From NCBI GenBank assembly GCA_030141605.1, contig JAQGDQ010002435.1, positions 1-38,322 of the forward strand: a DNA stretch of 38,322 nucleotides. The letters are read 5' to 3'. The position numbers and the translations under genes are program-made. Numbering within the stretch: position 1 is the stretch's first letter; each line of letters opens with the position of its first letter. This document shows, piece by piece, positions 19,717 to 29,046 of this stretch. Below the pieces are notes generated by a model, which searched no databases, had not been told where the DNA came from, and saw only the letters and a program-made list of their open reading frames with translations. The DNA comes from Tubiluchus corallicola. Lineage: Eukaryota > Priapulida > Priapulimorpha > Priapulimorphida > Tubiluchidae.

Positions 19717-20106
19717 ATGGCAAAAACAACAAAACGGTTGCGCCGTAAAGAGCGAAAGAATATTGTTTCAGGTGTAGCGCACGTAAATGCGACATTTAAC
19801 AATACGATGATCACAATAGCCGATCTTCAGGGCAATACGATTGCGTGGTCTTCAGCAGGCTCGCAAGGATTTAAAGGGTCAAGAAAATCGACACCTTTCG
19901 CGGCGCAGATTGCGGCGGAAGATGCTGGCAAAAAAGCGATGGAACATGGGATGAAGAATCTTGATATTGAAGTTCGTGGCCCAGGATCCGGCCGGGAATC
20001 GTCTCTTCGTGCTTTGCAGGCGGTTGGTTTTACGATTACGTCGGTTCGTGATGTCACGCCGATACCTCATAATGGCTGCCGACCTCGTAAACGTCGTCGT
20101 GTTTAA
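19717..20106 (+). CDS. rpsK: 30S ribosomal protein S11
   Basis: S11 lines the platform and contacts mRNA in the E-site region. The 129-residue product has the conserved [38 protein letters not shown] and the end [18 protein letters not shown], including the Asn-Gly pair that forms isoaspartate in E. coli. It lies 27 bases after rpsM. The 62-base gap to rpoA shows no terminator. Confidence 0.97.
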   Translation: MAKTTKRLRRKERKNIVSGVAHVNATFNNTMITIADLQGNTIAWSSAGSQGFKGSRKSTPFAAQIAAEDAGKKAMEHGMKNLDIEVRGPGSGRESSLRALQAVGFTITSVRDVTPIPHNGCRPRKRRRV

Positions 20107-20168
20107 GCTATGACAGGTATAGTGTTAGTGGTTGATATAGAAAATATGGTATAGAGGTGGTCAGGGTT

Positions 20169-21194
20169 GTGATTCAAAAAAATTGGCAAGCGTTAATAAA
20201 ACCAAATAAGTTCGACTTGATTCCAGGAAGCGATGCAAAACGCCGTGGACAGATTTTTATTGAGCCTTTGGAGCGTGGATTTGCTTTAACGCTTGGAAAT
20301 GCGTTGCGGCGTGTTTTATTGTCATCGCTCCAGGGCGCTGCGGTATCAGCGATTAAAATTGATGGTGTTTTGCACGAGTTTTCGTCTGTATCGGGGATGC
20401 GTGAAGATGTCACGGAGCTTATTTTAAATTTAAAGACTCTCCCGTTAACAATGCATGTTCAAGGAACAAAACGGATTCATCTGAAGGCGGTAGGACCTTG
20501 TACTGTAACGGCAGGCATGATTGAAACAGGGGGAGATGTCGAGATCGCGAATCCGGATCTTGTGATTTGCCATCTGGAAGAAGGCGGCACGCTGGAAATG
20601 GAATTGTTCGTTACAATGGGAAAAGGATATGTTCCGGCGAGCGCTGCGGAAAAAGCGGATGTGCGCGAGATTGGAGTTATTCCTATCGACGCTGTTTACT
20701 CACCTGTTCGTAAGGTCGCCTATAAGGTTGGGAGCGCACGTGTCGGTCAGGTAACGGATTATGATTCTTTAACATTGGATATTGAGACAGATGGATCTGT
20801 TAAACCGGAAGATACAGTTGGTTTCGCGGCACGGATTCTTCAAGATCAACTTCAAAGCTTTATCCAATTTGAGGAGCCTGAGCAAGCAGAAGAAGTCGAC
20901 GAAATGGACGAGTCAACATTGAAGTTCAACGCGATCTTATTACGGCGCATTGATGAGTTGGAACTTTCTGTTCGTTCGGCGAATTGCCTTAAGAATGACA
21001 ATGTTCTTTATATTGGTGATCTTGTCCAAAAAACAGAGGCAGAGATGCTAAGAACACCGAACTTTGGACGAAAATCATTAAATGAGATTAAAGAGGTTCT
21101 TTCTCATATGGGCCTTGAGTTAGGAATGGATATAACTGATTGGCCTCCTGAGAATATTGAAGAATTGTCAAAAAAACACGAAGATAAGTTTTAG
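20169..21194 (+). CDS. rpoA: RNA polymerase alpha subunit (GTG start)
   Basis: Alpha dimerises to scaffold RNA polymerase assembly and uses its C-terminal domain to bind UP elements and activators. I place the start at the GTG at 20169 ([14 protein letters not shown]), matching alphaproteobacterial alpha, with AGAGGTGG at 20153-20160 as ribosome-binding site; the in-frame GTG at 20157 lies within that site. The product has 341 residues. The N-terminal domain has [20 protein letters not shown]. The C-terminal domain retains the [10 protein letters not shown] helix with the DNA-contacting Arg (E. coli R265) and the [14 protein letters not shown] helix. Confidence 0.97.
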   Translation: MIQKNWQALIKPNKFDLIPGSDAKRRGQIFIEPLERGFALTLGNALRRVLLSSLQGAAVSAIKIDGVLHEFSSVSGMREDVTELILNLKTLPLTMHVQGTKRIHLKAVGPCTVTAGMIETGGDVEIANPDLVICHLEEGGTLEMELFVTMGKGYVPASAAEKADVREIGVIPIDAVYSPVRKVAYKVGSARVGQVTDYDSLTLDIETDGSVKPEDTVGFAARILQDQLQSFIQFEEPEQAEEVDEMDESTLKFNAILLRRIDELELSVRSANCLKNDNVLYIGDLVQKTEAEMLRTPNFGRKSLNEIKEVLSHMGLELGMDITDWPPENIEELSKKHEDKF

Positions 21195-21227
21195 ATATAG
21201 TTGAAAGAGTGACGAGGATAGAAAGTT

Positions 21228-21683
21228 ATGCGTCATAGAAAATCGGGCCGGAAGCTCAATAGAACAAGTAGTCATCGTAAAGCGATGTTATCAAATATGA
21301 CCGTGTCTCTTGTAACACACGAGCAGATTACGACAACATTACCCAAGGCGAAAGAGTTGCGCCGAGTTGTAGATAGGATGATAACATTGGGAAAAAGAGG
21401 CACATTACATACTCGCCGCCAGGCTTTGTCCTATTTACAGGATAAAGAGGCGGTTCGGAAGCTGTTTGATTCACTTGCGGATCGCTATAAGGATCGCCCT
21501 GGTGGATATAGCCGCGTTTTAAAGGCGGGATTCCGTTATGGGGACAGCGCACCAATGGCGGTTATCGAGCTGGTTGATCGTGATCCGGACGCCAAAGGCG
21601 CTGAGGATAGAGCGCGCGTTGAGAAAGAACAGGAAGCTCTCGCAGCTTCTGTTGCGGATCATCAGCCCTCTCCAGTTATGTAG
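21228..21683 (+). CDS. rplQ: 50S ribosomal protein L17
   Basis: L17 lies at the tunnel exit side of the 50S subunit. The core is [20 protein letters not shown] through [20 protein letters not shown]. At 151 residues it is longer than E. coli L17 (127) because of an Ala/Glu/Asp-rich C-terminal tail, as is common in alphaproteobacteria. It is the last gene of the ribosomal run and is followed by a terminator at 21806. Confidence 0.97.
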   Translation: MRHRKSGRKLNRTSSHRKAMLSNMTVSLVTHEQITTTLPKAKELRRVVDRMITLGKRGTLHTRRQALSYLQDKEAVRKLFDSLADRYKDRPGGYSRVLKAGFRYGDSAPMAVIELVDRDPDAKGAEDRARVEKEQEALAASVADHQPSPVM

Positions 21684-21805
21684 CTTATCTTACATTTATT
21701 TATTATACTCCTCTTATTGGAGAAGATTTGAGCCTTAAAGTGTATTTTCTTACCTGAGTATAATAAAGATTATATTATGCTTTATTTATTAAAGTATAAA
21801 CTATT

Positions 21806-21846
21806 TGCCACAATTTCACAGTGTGTAGTTGTGGCAGTTTTTGTTT
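21806..21846 (+). terminator. Intrinsic terminator closing the ribosomal run
   Basis: TGCCACAA (21806-21813) pairs perfectly with TTGTGGCA (21829-21836), with a small inner CAC/GTG pairing, and is followed by GTTTTTGTTT. The 122 bases between rplQ and this stem are AT-rich, with only weak small hairpins. Confidence 0.85.
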
Positions 21847-21857
21847 AAATGTATAAT
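21829..21857 (+). promoter_or_regulatory. Possible promoter for the phosphatase-kinase-U32 genes
   Basis: TATAAT at 21852-21857 is exact. A TTGTGG 17 bases upstream is a weak -35 and overlaps the terminator stem. The start point would be near 21864, leaving about 30 bases of leader. Confidence 0.4.
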
Positions 21858-21893
21858 ATACTAAAATAATGGCATTCTAGGGGAGACATTATA

Positions 21894-22382
21894 ATGGCAT
21901 CAGTTTTATTTGTTTGTTTAGGAAATATTTGTCGTTCACCGTTAGCAGAGGGAATCTTCCGACACCTTACTCAGAAGCAAACGTTTGAGAGCCCTGTAAA
22001 GATTGATTCAGCAGGTACAGGCTCGTGGCACATTGGGGAGGCGCCGGATATTCGTGCTCAGGAAACAGCGCGAAAACATGGGGTTGATATTCGTAACCTT
22101 AAAGCACGGCAAGTTGTCGAGAAGGATTTTATGAAATTTGACTATATTTTCGCAATGGATCGAAGCAATATGGAAGCGCTTCATTCTATGTGTCCTCCTG
22201 AATATTATGATCGCTTGTATATGATGATGTCATTTGCGCCTCAGTGGGAAAAGAAAGATGTTCCGGATCCTTATTTTGGAAAAGAAAATGGCTTTGAAAT
22301 CGTTTTTAATATGTTACATGATGCTTCCTCAGGGGTTTTAAAAATGCTTTTAGAGCATCAGGAACAAGAGAATGAAGAGTAA
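21894..22382 (+). CDS. Low-molecular-weight protein-tyrosine-phosphatase family protein
   Basis: This cytosolic phosphatase has the catalytic P-loop CLGNICRS (C8, R14) at its N-terminus and the general-acid motif DPY with D125, in the correct order and spacing for the low-molecular-weight family. The length, 162 residues, is typical. It has no signal peptide. The gene overlaps the following ketosamine kinase by 11 bases. Family members encoded next to such kinases have been linked to dephosphorylating ribulosamine 5-phosphates, so this one may be a protein-ribulosamine-5-phosphatase and not a tyrosine-kinase antagonist; that is inference from context. AGGGGAGA precedes the ATG. Confidence 0.92.
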   Translation: MASVLFVCLGNICRSPLAEGIFRHLTQKQTFESPVKIDSAGTGSWHIGEAPDIRAQETARKHGVDIRNLKARQVVEKDFMKFDYIFAMDRSNMEALHSMCPPEYYDRLYMMMSFAPQWEKKDVPDPYFGKENGFEIVFNMLHDASSGVLKMLLEHQEQENEE

Positions 22383-23259
22383 GGGATTCAAAGCAAGTTT
22401 GCCTAAGGGCGCCAGAGAGAAAATTTTGGAAATATATGGTGCCTCTGTTGAATCAAGCCATGGTTTGCAAGGAGGCTGTATTGCGGATGTGGTCTGTTTG
22501 TCTCTTTCATCAGGAGAGCGCCTTGTGGTAAAACGACCACAAGGATCGATGGCAGGTGATATTTTATTGGTGGAGGCTCGTATGCTTCGCTATTTAAAAG
22601 AGCATACAATGCTACCTGTGCCGGATGTTATTTATAGCGGGACTGACAGCCTTGTTTTAAGCTGGCTTGATAATGAGGGCGCTTTGACACAGAGCGCGCA
22701 GCGGCATGCGGCGGAGCTTCTGGCGGATTTGCATAGTCAGGTTTGCCCTTATTACGGCTTTTGGGAAGAGACAGTTCTTGGAGCGAAGCAACAGCCGAAT
22801 CCTCAGGAATCTTTATGGATTCCATTTTTTCGTGACCATCGTTTATTGTACATGGCTCACCAGTGTTTAGATCACAAGGCGCTTCCGACCTCAGTCATGA
22901 GGAAAATAGAACGCTTGGCTTTGCGATTGGATGACTATTTGGAGGAGCCGCCTCACCCTTCGCTGATTCATGGGGATATGTGGGGTGGAAATGTTCTTGC
23001 TTCCAAAGGAAGGATTAGTGGTTTTATTGATCCTGCGATTTATTTCGCCCATGCCGAGATAGAGCTTGCGTATAGTACATTATTTGGAACATTTGGCGAT
23101 TCTTTCTTTCGCCGCTATCATGAGATTCGACCCATTTCTCCGGGTTTTTTTGACGTTCGCCGAGATATTTATAATTTATGGCATTTACTCAGCCATGTTT
23201 ATACGTTTGGGGGGAGCTATTTAAGACAGGTTATTTCAATCGTTGATCGGCTTGTGTAG
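22372..23259 (+). CDS. Fructosamine/ketosamine-3-kinase family protein
   Basis: This family phosphorylates the sugar part of glycated amines on C-3; the product then decomposes spontaneously, repairing the protein. The 295-residue protein has the kinase-fold features of the family: an N-terminal lobe with VVKRPQG, the catalytic loop HGDMWGGN (H200-N207, D202 as likely base) and the metal-binding DPAIYFAHAEIELAY (D220). Bacterial relatives (E. coli YniA) often prefer ribulosamines. It starts inside the end of the phosphatase gene and the U32 gene follows 38 bases later, so the three are probably co-transcribed. Confidence 0.9.
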   Translation: MKSKGFKASLPKGAREKILEIYGASVESSHGLQGGCIADVVCLSLSSGERLVVKRPQGSMAGDILLVEARMLRYLKEHTMLPVPDVIYSGTDSLVLSWLDNEGALTQSAQRHAAELLADLHSQVCPYYGFWEETVLGAKQQPNPQESLWIPFFRDHRLLYMAHQCLDHKALPTSVMRKIERLALRLDDYLEEPPHPSLIHGDMWGGNVLASKGRISGFIDPAIYFAHAEIELAYSTLFGTFGDSFFRRYHEIRPISPGFFDVRRDIYNLWHLLSHVYTFGGSYLRQVISIVDRLV

Positions 23260-23297
23260 AGAGCGGATACTTTTTTCGGAAAGGAATGCTAAAACAG

Positions 23298-24926
23298 ATG
23301 CGTAGTGAGCTTTTATTGCCAGCGGGTTCCTTATCAAAGCTTAAGACGGCGATTTTATACGGAGCGGATGCTGTTTATGCAGGAACACCAGATTTGTCCT
23401 TAAGGACAAAAGCGCAATTTTCGCTAGAAGAACTTATAGAGGCATCTGATTTTGTTTCGGCTCGAAATCGGCGCTTGTATCTGACTTTAAATTTGTTTGC
23501 GCATAACAGGGATACAGAAAAGCTCCCTTTATTTTTAGAAACGATACGTCGTATTAATCCCAGTGGCGTTATTGTCGCTGACGGGGCTATTTTTCAATTT
23601 TTATCAGAGCATGTTCCAGGCTTAGAACTCCATGTATCGACGCAGGCGAATATTTGCTCTTCAGCGGGGGTGAAGTTCTGGCAGGGATTGGGTGCGTCTT
23701 TATGTGTTTTAGCGCGGGAGGTCCCATTTAAGGAACTTGTGGAGATCCGTCGGGATTGCCCAGATATCAAGCTAGAAACCTTTATTCATGGCGCTATGTG
23801 CATGACATATTCAGGCCGGTGCCTTTTGTCGAATTTTATGGCGGAACGGAACGCCAATCAGGGGAATTGCGCGCATAGCTGCCGTTGGAATTATAAAGTT
23901 CACGCCTGCTTAAAAGATCGCAATGAGGTGAAGACGCTTCTCCTTGACGAGTCCACTCGCCAGCTGTTTGACTATTTTCTAGAGGAAGAATTCAGACCTG
24001 GAGAGCTTTTTGAAATTGAGGATAATGAACGCGGATCGTTTATCATGAATTCGAAAGACTTGTGCCTTATGCCTGTTTTGGGAGATTATTTGCGCCTCGG
24101 TATTGATTCTTTGAAGATAGAGGGTCGTAATAAGAGTGAATATTATGCTGCTGTAACTGCGCGCGCTTATCGCCATGCTATTGACAGTTGGTATGATGAT
24201 CCTGAAAACTGGTCCTCGGACCCGTATCTTCATGAGCTTGGAACCTTACAGAATCGCTCTTATACGCTGGGGTTTCATCATGGTCGTCTGCAGAATTTTG
24301 CGCAGAGCTACGATCGTTCTCGTACAGTTAGCCAATGGCATTTTGCAGGCATTATTCAGGCATGGGATCAAGGAGGCGTGTTTATTGAAATCCGCAATCA
24401 GGTAAAAAAGGGCGATATTTTAGAGTTCTTATCACCGTATCAATGGGAACCTATTTTATTAAAGCTGGGTGTATTTCAGGATTCTATAACAGGAGAAATG
24501 GTTGAATCTTTATCTCCCGGCCGTCCAAAACAGGGGATTTATATTCCCTTGTCAGCGTTTCATAATGAAGATCCAGCGGCCCTTATGGAGGCATGTCCCC
24601 CTTCTACGGTCGTTCGTAAGGAAGGCGTTTTGTCAGCACAAGAGGTATTGGCTGTTGCCATGGGTGATTTATCTTTGGCAGTCGAAAGAGGCGAGATTTC
24701 CCTAGAGGAATATGGGCGGAAAAAAAGAGAGACGCTGGATCGGGCGATCATTTCTTCTTCCGCGAACATCTCTAAGAAAAAAAGAGGAAAATGCTGTGGC
24801 CGAGGGTGTAATGGATGTATGATCTTCTGGCATGATGAACGTTATGCCAAAGCGCGCACTTTACTAAAGAAGCGCCAGATAGGGACTGCACTTACGAAAA
24901 AAGAGCGCTATAAGTTTGATAAATAA
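23298..24926 (+). CDS. U32-family protein (TrhP/YegQ-like) with cysteine-rich C-terminus
   Basis: Despite the old name peptidase U32, studied relatives (TrhP, RlhA, UbiU/V) are iron-sulfur proteins for RNA or quinone hydroxylation. The whole sequence resembles E. coli YegQ/TrhP: ELLLPAGSLSKLKTAI at the start, HVSTQAN, the signature FIHGAMCMTYSGRCLLSNF, and MNSKDLCLMPVL...LKIEGRNKSEYYAA. Four conserved cysteines (C168, C175, C191, C195) would bind a 4Fe-4S cluster. The 542 residues exceed YegQ by roughly 90: the tail has a second cluster CCGRGCNGC (C499, C500, C504, C507). The ATG at 23298 fits the family; an ATG at 23286 abuts the AAGGA site and is less likely. Confidence 0.9.
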   Translation: MRSELLLPAGSLSKLKTAILYGADAVYAGTPDLSLRTKAQFSLEELIEASDFVSARNRRLYLTLNLFAHNRDTEKLPLFLETIRRINPSGVIVADGAIFQFLSEHVPGLELHVSTQANICSSAGVKFWQGLGASLCVLAREVPFKELVEIRRDCPDIKLETFIHGAMCMTYSGRCLLSNFMAERNANQGNCAHSCRWNYKVHACLKDRNEVKTLLLDESTRQLFDYFLEEEFRPGELFEIEDNERGSFIMNSKDLCLMPVLGDYLRLGIDSLKIEGRNKSEYYAAVTARAYRHAIDSWYDDPENWSSDPYLHELGTLQNRSYTLGFHHGRLQNFAQSYDRSRTVSQWHFAGIIQAWDQGGVFIEIRNQVKKGDILEFLSPYQWEPILLKLGVFQDSITGEMVESLSPGRPKQGIYIPLSAFHNEDPAALMEACPPSTVVRKEGVLSAQEVLAVAMGDLSLAVERGEISLEEYGRKKRETLDRAIISSSANISKKKRGKCCGRGCNGCMIFWHDERYAKARTLLKKRQIGTALTKKERYKFDK

Positions 24927-25037
24927 GATAAAATTATTCTTTTATTCTTGCTATTTCAAATAGTCCATGCTAGCGTTAAGAAATAAATAATAAATATTAA
25001 GTTAAGCATATATAGAACTTTAAAGGGAGTCTTCTAA

Positions 25038-26051
25038 ATGAAAATTAATATTTTTCAGAGGTTTTTTCTTGTTTGCTTGAGTCTTCTTGTTCTTTCTAGC
25101 GTATATACATTGGCGGAGGCTCGCCGTGTTCGTATTGGGCTTTCTATAGATGACTTACGGGTGGAGCGATGGCAGAAAGATCGTGATTTTTTTATTGAGC
25201 GCGCGGATGAGCTAGGCGCGAGTGTTTATGTGCAGTCTGCCAATGGAAACGAGCAAGTTCAGATTTCTCAGATTGAAAATTTAATCACACGTGGTGTGGA
25301 TGTTCTTGTGGTTGTTCCTTTTAATGGCGAAGTTTTAAGCAATGTAATCGCAGAAGCGAAAATGGATGGAATTAAGGTTATTGCGTATGATCGCCTGATT
25401 AAAAACGCGGATATTGATCTTTATATCTCGTTTGATAACGTACGCGTAGGTGAGATGCAGGCGTCTGTTCTGGTTGAAAAGAAGCCTTATGGCAATTATT
25501 TCATGCTGGGAGGTTCCCCGCTAGATAACAACGCTTATTTATTCCGTGAAGGGCAGATGAACGTTATTCAGCCCTATATTGATGAAGGAAATATTAAGAT
25601 CGTAGGCAGCCAGTGGACAAAGGACTGGCTTCCGGAAGAGGCTTTAAAGATTGTTGAAAACGCTTTGACAGCAACAGATAATGAAATTGACGCGATTGTT
25701 GCCTCTAATGATGGCCTTGCGGGAGCAGCTATTCAGGCGTTATCGGCTCAGGGTTTGGTTGACAAGGTTGCTGTTTCTGGTCAGGACGCTGATATAGCCG
25801 GTGTTCGTCGTGTCGCTCAGGGAACGCAGGCGATGACAGTCTACAAGCCTATTCAGATGATCGCGCGAAAAGCGGCCGAAGTAGCGATTCGTATGGCCCA
25901 AGATAAAAGCTTTGAGGCCAATAGTATTATTGATAACGATTATAAATCTGTCCCAGCACTATTACTTGATCCGATTCCTGTAACAAAGGAGAATTTACGG
26001 GAGACTGTTGTTGCGGATGGATTTCATAAAGAGCAGGATATATACAGATAA
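25038..26051 (+). CDS. xylF: D-xylose ABC transporter, periplasmic binding protein
   Basis: The 337-residue protein is very similar along its whole length to E. coli XylF: IGLSIDDLRVERWQKDRD, VQSANGNEQVQISQIEN, YISFDNVRVGE, GGSPLDNNA and VSGQDADIAGVRRVA. An N-terminal hydrophobic segment ending in AEA (residues about 27-29) is a Sec signal peptide. Its role is to capture D-xylose in the periplasm for XylG/XylH. AAAGGGAG precedes the ATG. The 111 bases upstream are AT-rich; I find no convincing promoter or XylR-type operator. No xylA or xylB is in the window. Confidence 0.93.
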   Translation: MKINIFQRFFLVCLSLLVLSSVYTLAEARRVRIGLSIDDLRVERWQKDRDFFIERADELGASVYVQSANGNEQVQISQIENLITRGVDVLVVVPFNGEVLSNVIAEAKMDGIKVIAYDRLIKNADIDLYISFDNVRVGEMQASVLVEKKPYGNYFMLGGSPLDNNAYLFREGQMNVIQPYIDEGNIKIVGSQWTKDWLPEEALKIVENALTATDNEIDAIVASNDGLAGAAIQALSAQGLVDKVAVSGQDADIAGVRRVAQGTQAMTVYKPIQMIARKAAEVAIRMAQDKSFEANSIIDNDYKSVPALLLDPIPVTKENLRETVVADGFHKEQDIYR

Positions 26052-26085
26052 TTTCACGATTTGTTACGGTATAGGCTATGTAATG

Positions 26086-26127
26086 AAAACCCTGAGAATA
26101 TAAAAAACTTATATTTTCAGGGTTTTT
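26086..26127 (+). terminator. Strong stem-loop between xylF and xylG
   Basis: AAAACCCTGA at 26086-26095 pairs with TCAGGGTTTT at 26117-26126, and AATATAA at 26097-26103 with TTATATT at 26109-26115: an almost continuous 18-bp stem over a 5-base loop, followed by Ts. Inside a transporter operon it probably protects the xylF mRNA and partly terminates, raising binding protein over the membrane parts. Confidence 0.75.
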
Positions 26128-26157
26128 AATAGCCACTTGTTTGAGGGGAGAGAATTT

Positions 26158-27675
26158 ATGGCAGCTACACTGCTCAAAATGTGTAATGTAACGAAGACGT
26201 TTTCAGGCGTTAAAGCAATAGATGGTATTTCACTGGAATTAAATTCCGGAGAGGTTTTAGCGCTGTGTGGAGAAAATGGTTCTGGAAAATCTACGTTAAT
26301 GAAGGTTCTTTGTGGTGTTTATCCACATGGTACGTTTGACGGTGAGATTTATGTTGATGACGAACGGCTGGAAGCTTATGGGATTAAGGATAGCGAAAAG
26401 GCCGGAATTATCATGATTCATCAAGAGCTTGCCTTAGTTAATGAGTTAAGTGTTGCGGAGAATATCTTTTTAGGCTCCGAGCTTCATCACGCAGGCCTTC
26501 TCAGCTATCATGCGATGTATCAGAAGACAGAGGCGCTTTTAAAACAGGTTCATCTTGATATTCGCCCTGATACACTTATCGGGACTCTTGGAACAGGTCA
26601 GCAGCAACTTATAGAGATCGCGAAAGCTTTATCAAAAGATGCGCGTGTATTAATATTGGATGAGCCAACCTCATCATTGACAGAATCGGAGACGGCTGTT
26701 TTATTGTCGATTGTCAAACAGCTTCGCGACAATGGGGTGAGTTGTGTTTATATTTCTCATAAGTTGAATGAAGTGATGGAGATCTCAAATCGTATCATGG
26801 TAATTCGAGATGGGCATTATATCGGCACAGAGAATAAATCTGACGTATCGGAAAAACAGATTATCGCAATGATGGTCGGTCGGGAATTGACCGATACTTA
26901 CCCTACAGCGACTCATGCGGTTCAGGATGTTATTTTTGAGGCGCGTAACTTTGATGTTTATGACACGACCAGCCCAGATATTCTGCGCGTCTCTGATGTT
27001 TCTTTTTCTCTTCGGCGCGGAGAAATTCTGGGAATCTCCGGCCTTGTCGGAGCCGGCAGAACAGAGCTTATCTCATCGATTTTCGGAAGTTATAAAGGGC
27101 GGTATAAGGGAACCATACTGATGGATGGCGAACCGATTACTATACGCTCGACGAAAGAGGCGCTTTCTCATGGAATAGCACTGGTTCCGGAAGACCGAAA
27201 ATCAGATGGTATTGTCGGCCTTTTATCAGTCGCTAAGAATATCACATTGGCGAATTTGGACGCTTATCGTGGCTATTTGAATTATCTCAACAGCAGCCAT
27301 GAGCATCAGGATATCGCCGCTTCAATGAAACGCCTTTATATTAAGGCCGCCTCAACGGAAATGGAGGTTCAGCAGCTTTCCGGCGGAAATCAGCAGAAGG
27401 TTGTTTTGGCGAAATGCTTGCTTCTTAATCCACGTATATTGATATTGGATGAGCCTACGCGTGGCATTGATGTTGGGGCAAAGTATGAGATTTACAAGCT
27501 GATGCTGGATTTAGCGGCTCAGGGAGTTTCCATTATCATGGTGTCCTCAGAGCTTCCGGAGATTCTGGGCATGAGCGATCGTGTTTTGGTTATGCATTGT
27601 GGTTTTTTAAAGGGAAATTTTGATAATAAGGGATTAACGCAGGAAATAATTATGGAAGCTGCGATAGGCTCTTGA
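26158..27675 (+). CDS. xylG: D-xylose ABC transporter, ATP-binding protein
   Basis: This is a sugar-type double ATPase of 505 residues. The N-terminal cassette has Walker A GENGSGKST (38-46), a Q-loop IMIHQELALV and Walker B VLILDEPTSSL. The C-terminal cassette has the usual degenerate P-loop GLVGAGRTE (295-303), signature LSGGNQQK (407-414) and ILILDEPTRGIDVG. I place the start at the ATG at 26158, after GAGGGGAGA; the frame extends to a TTG at 26137 without its own ribosome-binding site. It energises the XylH channel. It follows the stem-loop by 30 bases. Confidence 0.93.
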   Translation: MAATLLKMCNVTKTFSGVKAIDGISLELNSGEVLALCGENGSGKSTLMKVLCGVYPHGTFDGEIYVDDERLEAYGIKDSEKAGIIMIHQELALVNELSVAENIFLGSELHHAGLLSYHAMYQKTEALLKQVHLDIRPDTLIGTLGTGQQQLIEIAKALSKDARVLILDEPTSSLTESETAVLLSIVKQLRDNGVSCVYISHKLNEVMEISNRIMVIRDGHYIGTENKSDVSEKQIIAMMVGRELTDTYPTATHAVQDVIFEARNFDVYDTTSPDILRVSDVSFSLRRGEILGISGLVGAGRTELISSIFGSYKGRYKGTILMDGEPITIRSTKEALSHGIALVPEDRKSDGIVGLLSVAKNITLANLDAYRGYLNYLNSSHEHQDIAASMKRLYIKAASTEMEVQQLSGGNQQKVVLAKCLLLNPRILILDEPTRGIDVGAKYEIYKLMLDLAAQGVSIIMVSSELPEILGMSDRVLVMHCGFLKGNFDNKGLTQEIIMEAAIGS

Positions 27676-27701
27676 TACTGGCAAGTAGAGGTGGACAGGT
27701 T

Positions 27702-28922
27702 ATGGCTGTAAAAAACACAAAATTTTATGACAATTTAAAAGCATATATGATGGTGATTGCTCTTGTGAGCATTTGGATTGTTTTTAGTTTTTTAACGGCA
27801 GAGTGGGAATATATCATAGAGATATTTGAACAATCCGGTCTTTGGGCAGGAATTCGCACTTTTTTTGACGAGAGTCGTTATATTACGCCACGGAATATTT
27901 CCAATTTGCTACGCCAGGTTTCAATTACGGGTATTTTAGCGATAGGAATGGTTTTCATTATTATTTCTGGTGAGATTGATCTTTCTGTTGGCTCAAAGTT
28001 AGGGCTTTTGGCAGGTTTAGCAGCTTATATGGATGTTATGCTTCATGTTCCTTTTTTCCTGAATGTATTTTTGGTTTTATGCTTTGGCTCTGTACTAGGT
28101 CTGTGGAACGGGTTTTGGATTGCCTACCAGGGTGTTCCGTCGTTTATTGTGACACTTTCCGGTATGTTGGCGTTTCGGGGATTGGTTCTTTGGCTGCTGG
28201 AGGGGAAGACAATCACGCTGGATTCATATGAGCAATTTTCCTGGATTGGAACAGCAAACCTACCGAGAGGAGGATCGTGGATTATTGCACTTTTGATCAT
28301 CGCAGGATTGATTTTCTCAAGTGCTTACTCATATCGATCACGCCGTAAATATGGCTTGCAACTCCCTGTGGTTTATAAGGAAATCTTGAAAATTCTCTTG
28401 ATTACATTTGGTGTTTGTCTTGTCATTTATATTTTAAATCAATACCGAGGGATTCCAGTTCCAGTGTTGATTTTGCTGACGCTTGCGGTTGTTTTTTCTT
28501 ATATCGCCAAATGTACAGTTTATGGACGTCGGGTTTACGCGATTGGTGGAAATGTCGAAGCGACACGCCTTTCAGGTGTGAATGTCAAATTTACAAAATT
28601 AATGGTCTCTATGTTTAATGGTTTTCTTGTCGCGGTTGCGGCGTTGGTTTTTGTCGCACGCCAGGGAGCAGCTTCTCCGTCGGCGGGAACATGGGCAGAG
28701 CTCGACGCAATTGCGGCATGCTTTATTGGCGGGACATCAATGCGCGGCGGTGTCGGAACGGTTTTTGGCGTCTTGACAGGGGCACTTGTGATGGAAAGCT
28801 TAAAAAATGGCATGTCTATGATGGGGATGGAAACACATTGGCAGGAGATCATCAAAGGGCTGATTCTTTTGCTGGCGGTCTGGCTTGATGTGGCCACTCG
28901 TGCTAAGCAGGGAAAAACATAA
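27702..28922 (+). CDS. xylH: D-xylose ABC transporter, permease
   Basis: This integral membrane protein of 406 residues is similar to E. coli XylH. Family stretches are ITGILAIGMVFIIISGEIDL, VPSFIVTLSGMLAFRG, RRVYAIGGNVEATRLSGVNV and AELDAIAACFIGGTSMRGGV. Multiple hydrophobic segments are spread through its length. The start is the ATG at 27702, with AGAGGTGG upstream; the frame's earlier TTG at 27672 overlaps the xylG stop and is less likely. No clear terminator follows the gene. Confidence 0.93.
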   Translation: MAVKNTKFYDNLKAYMMVIALVSIWIVFSFLTAEWEYIIEIFEQSGLWAGIRTFFDESRYITPRNISNLLRQVSITGILAIGMVFIIISGEIDLSVGSKLGLLAGLAAYMDVMLHVPFFLNVFLVLCFGSVLGLWNGFWIAYQGVPSFIVTLSGMLAFRGLVLWLLEGKTITLDSYEQFSWIGTANLPRGGSWIIALLIIAGLIFSSAYSYRSRRKYGLQLPVVYKEILKILLITFGVCLVIYILNQYRGIPVPVLILLTLAVVFSYIAKCTVYGRRVYAIGGNVEATRLSGVNVKFTKLMVSMFNGFLVAVAALVFVARQGAASPSAGTWAELDAIAACFIGGTSMRGGVGTVFGVLTGALVMESLKNGMSMMGMETHWQEIIKGLILLLAVWLDVATRAKQGKT

Positions 28923-29002
28923 GAAATGAGCATTGTTCTGTTTCTTGCAGTCGCTTCCTTAAAATGAGCTTTAATCCTGTTGCCATGAAGAGAAAATAGG
29001 CC

Positions 29003-29046
29003 TGTGGATAACTAAGAGGATAACCTTGTGAGTAAGATGGGGATAA
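29003..29046 (+). promoter_or_regulatory. Cluster of three DnaA-box-like 9-mers
   Basis: TGTGGATAA (29003-29011) is the exact complement of the consensus DnaA box TTATCCACA. AGAGGATAA (29015-29023) matches at 7 of 9 and TGGGGATAA (29038-29046) at 8 of 9, all in the same orientation. A T-rich stretch (about 29047-29100) follows. Exact boxes also occur inside xylG (26329-26337) and at 32983-32991, so single hits mean little; the clustering is what stands out. Confidence 0.4.
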
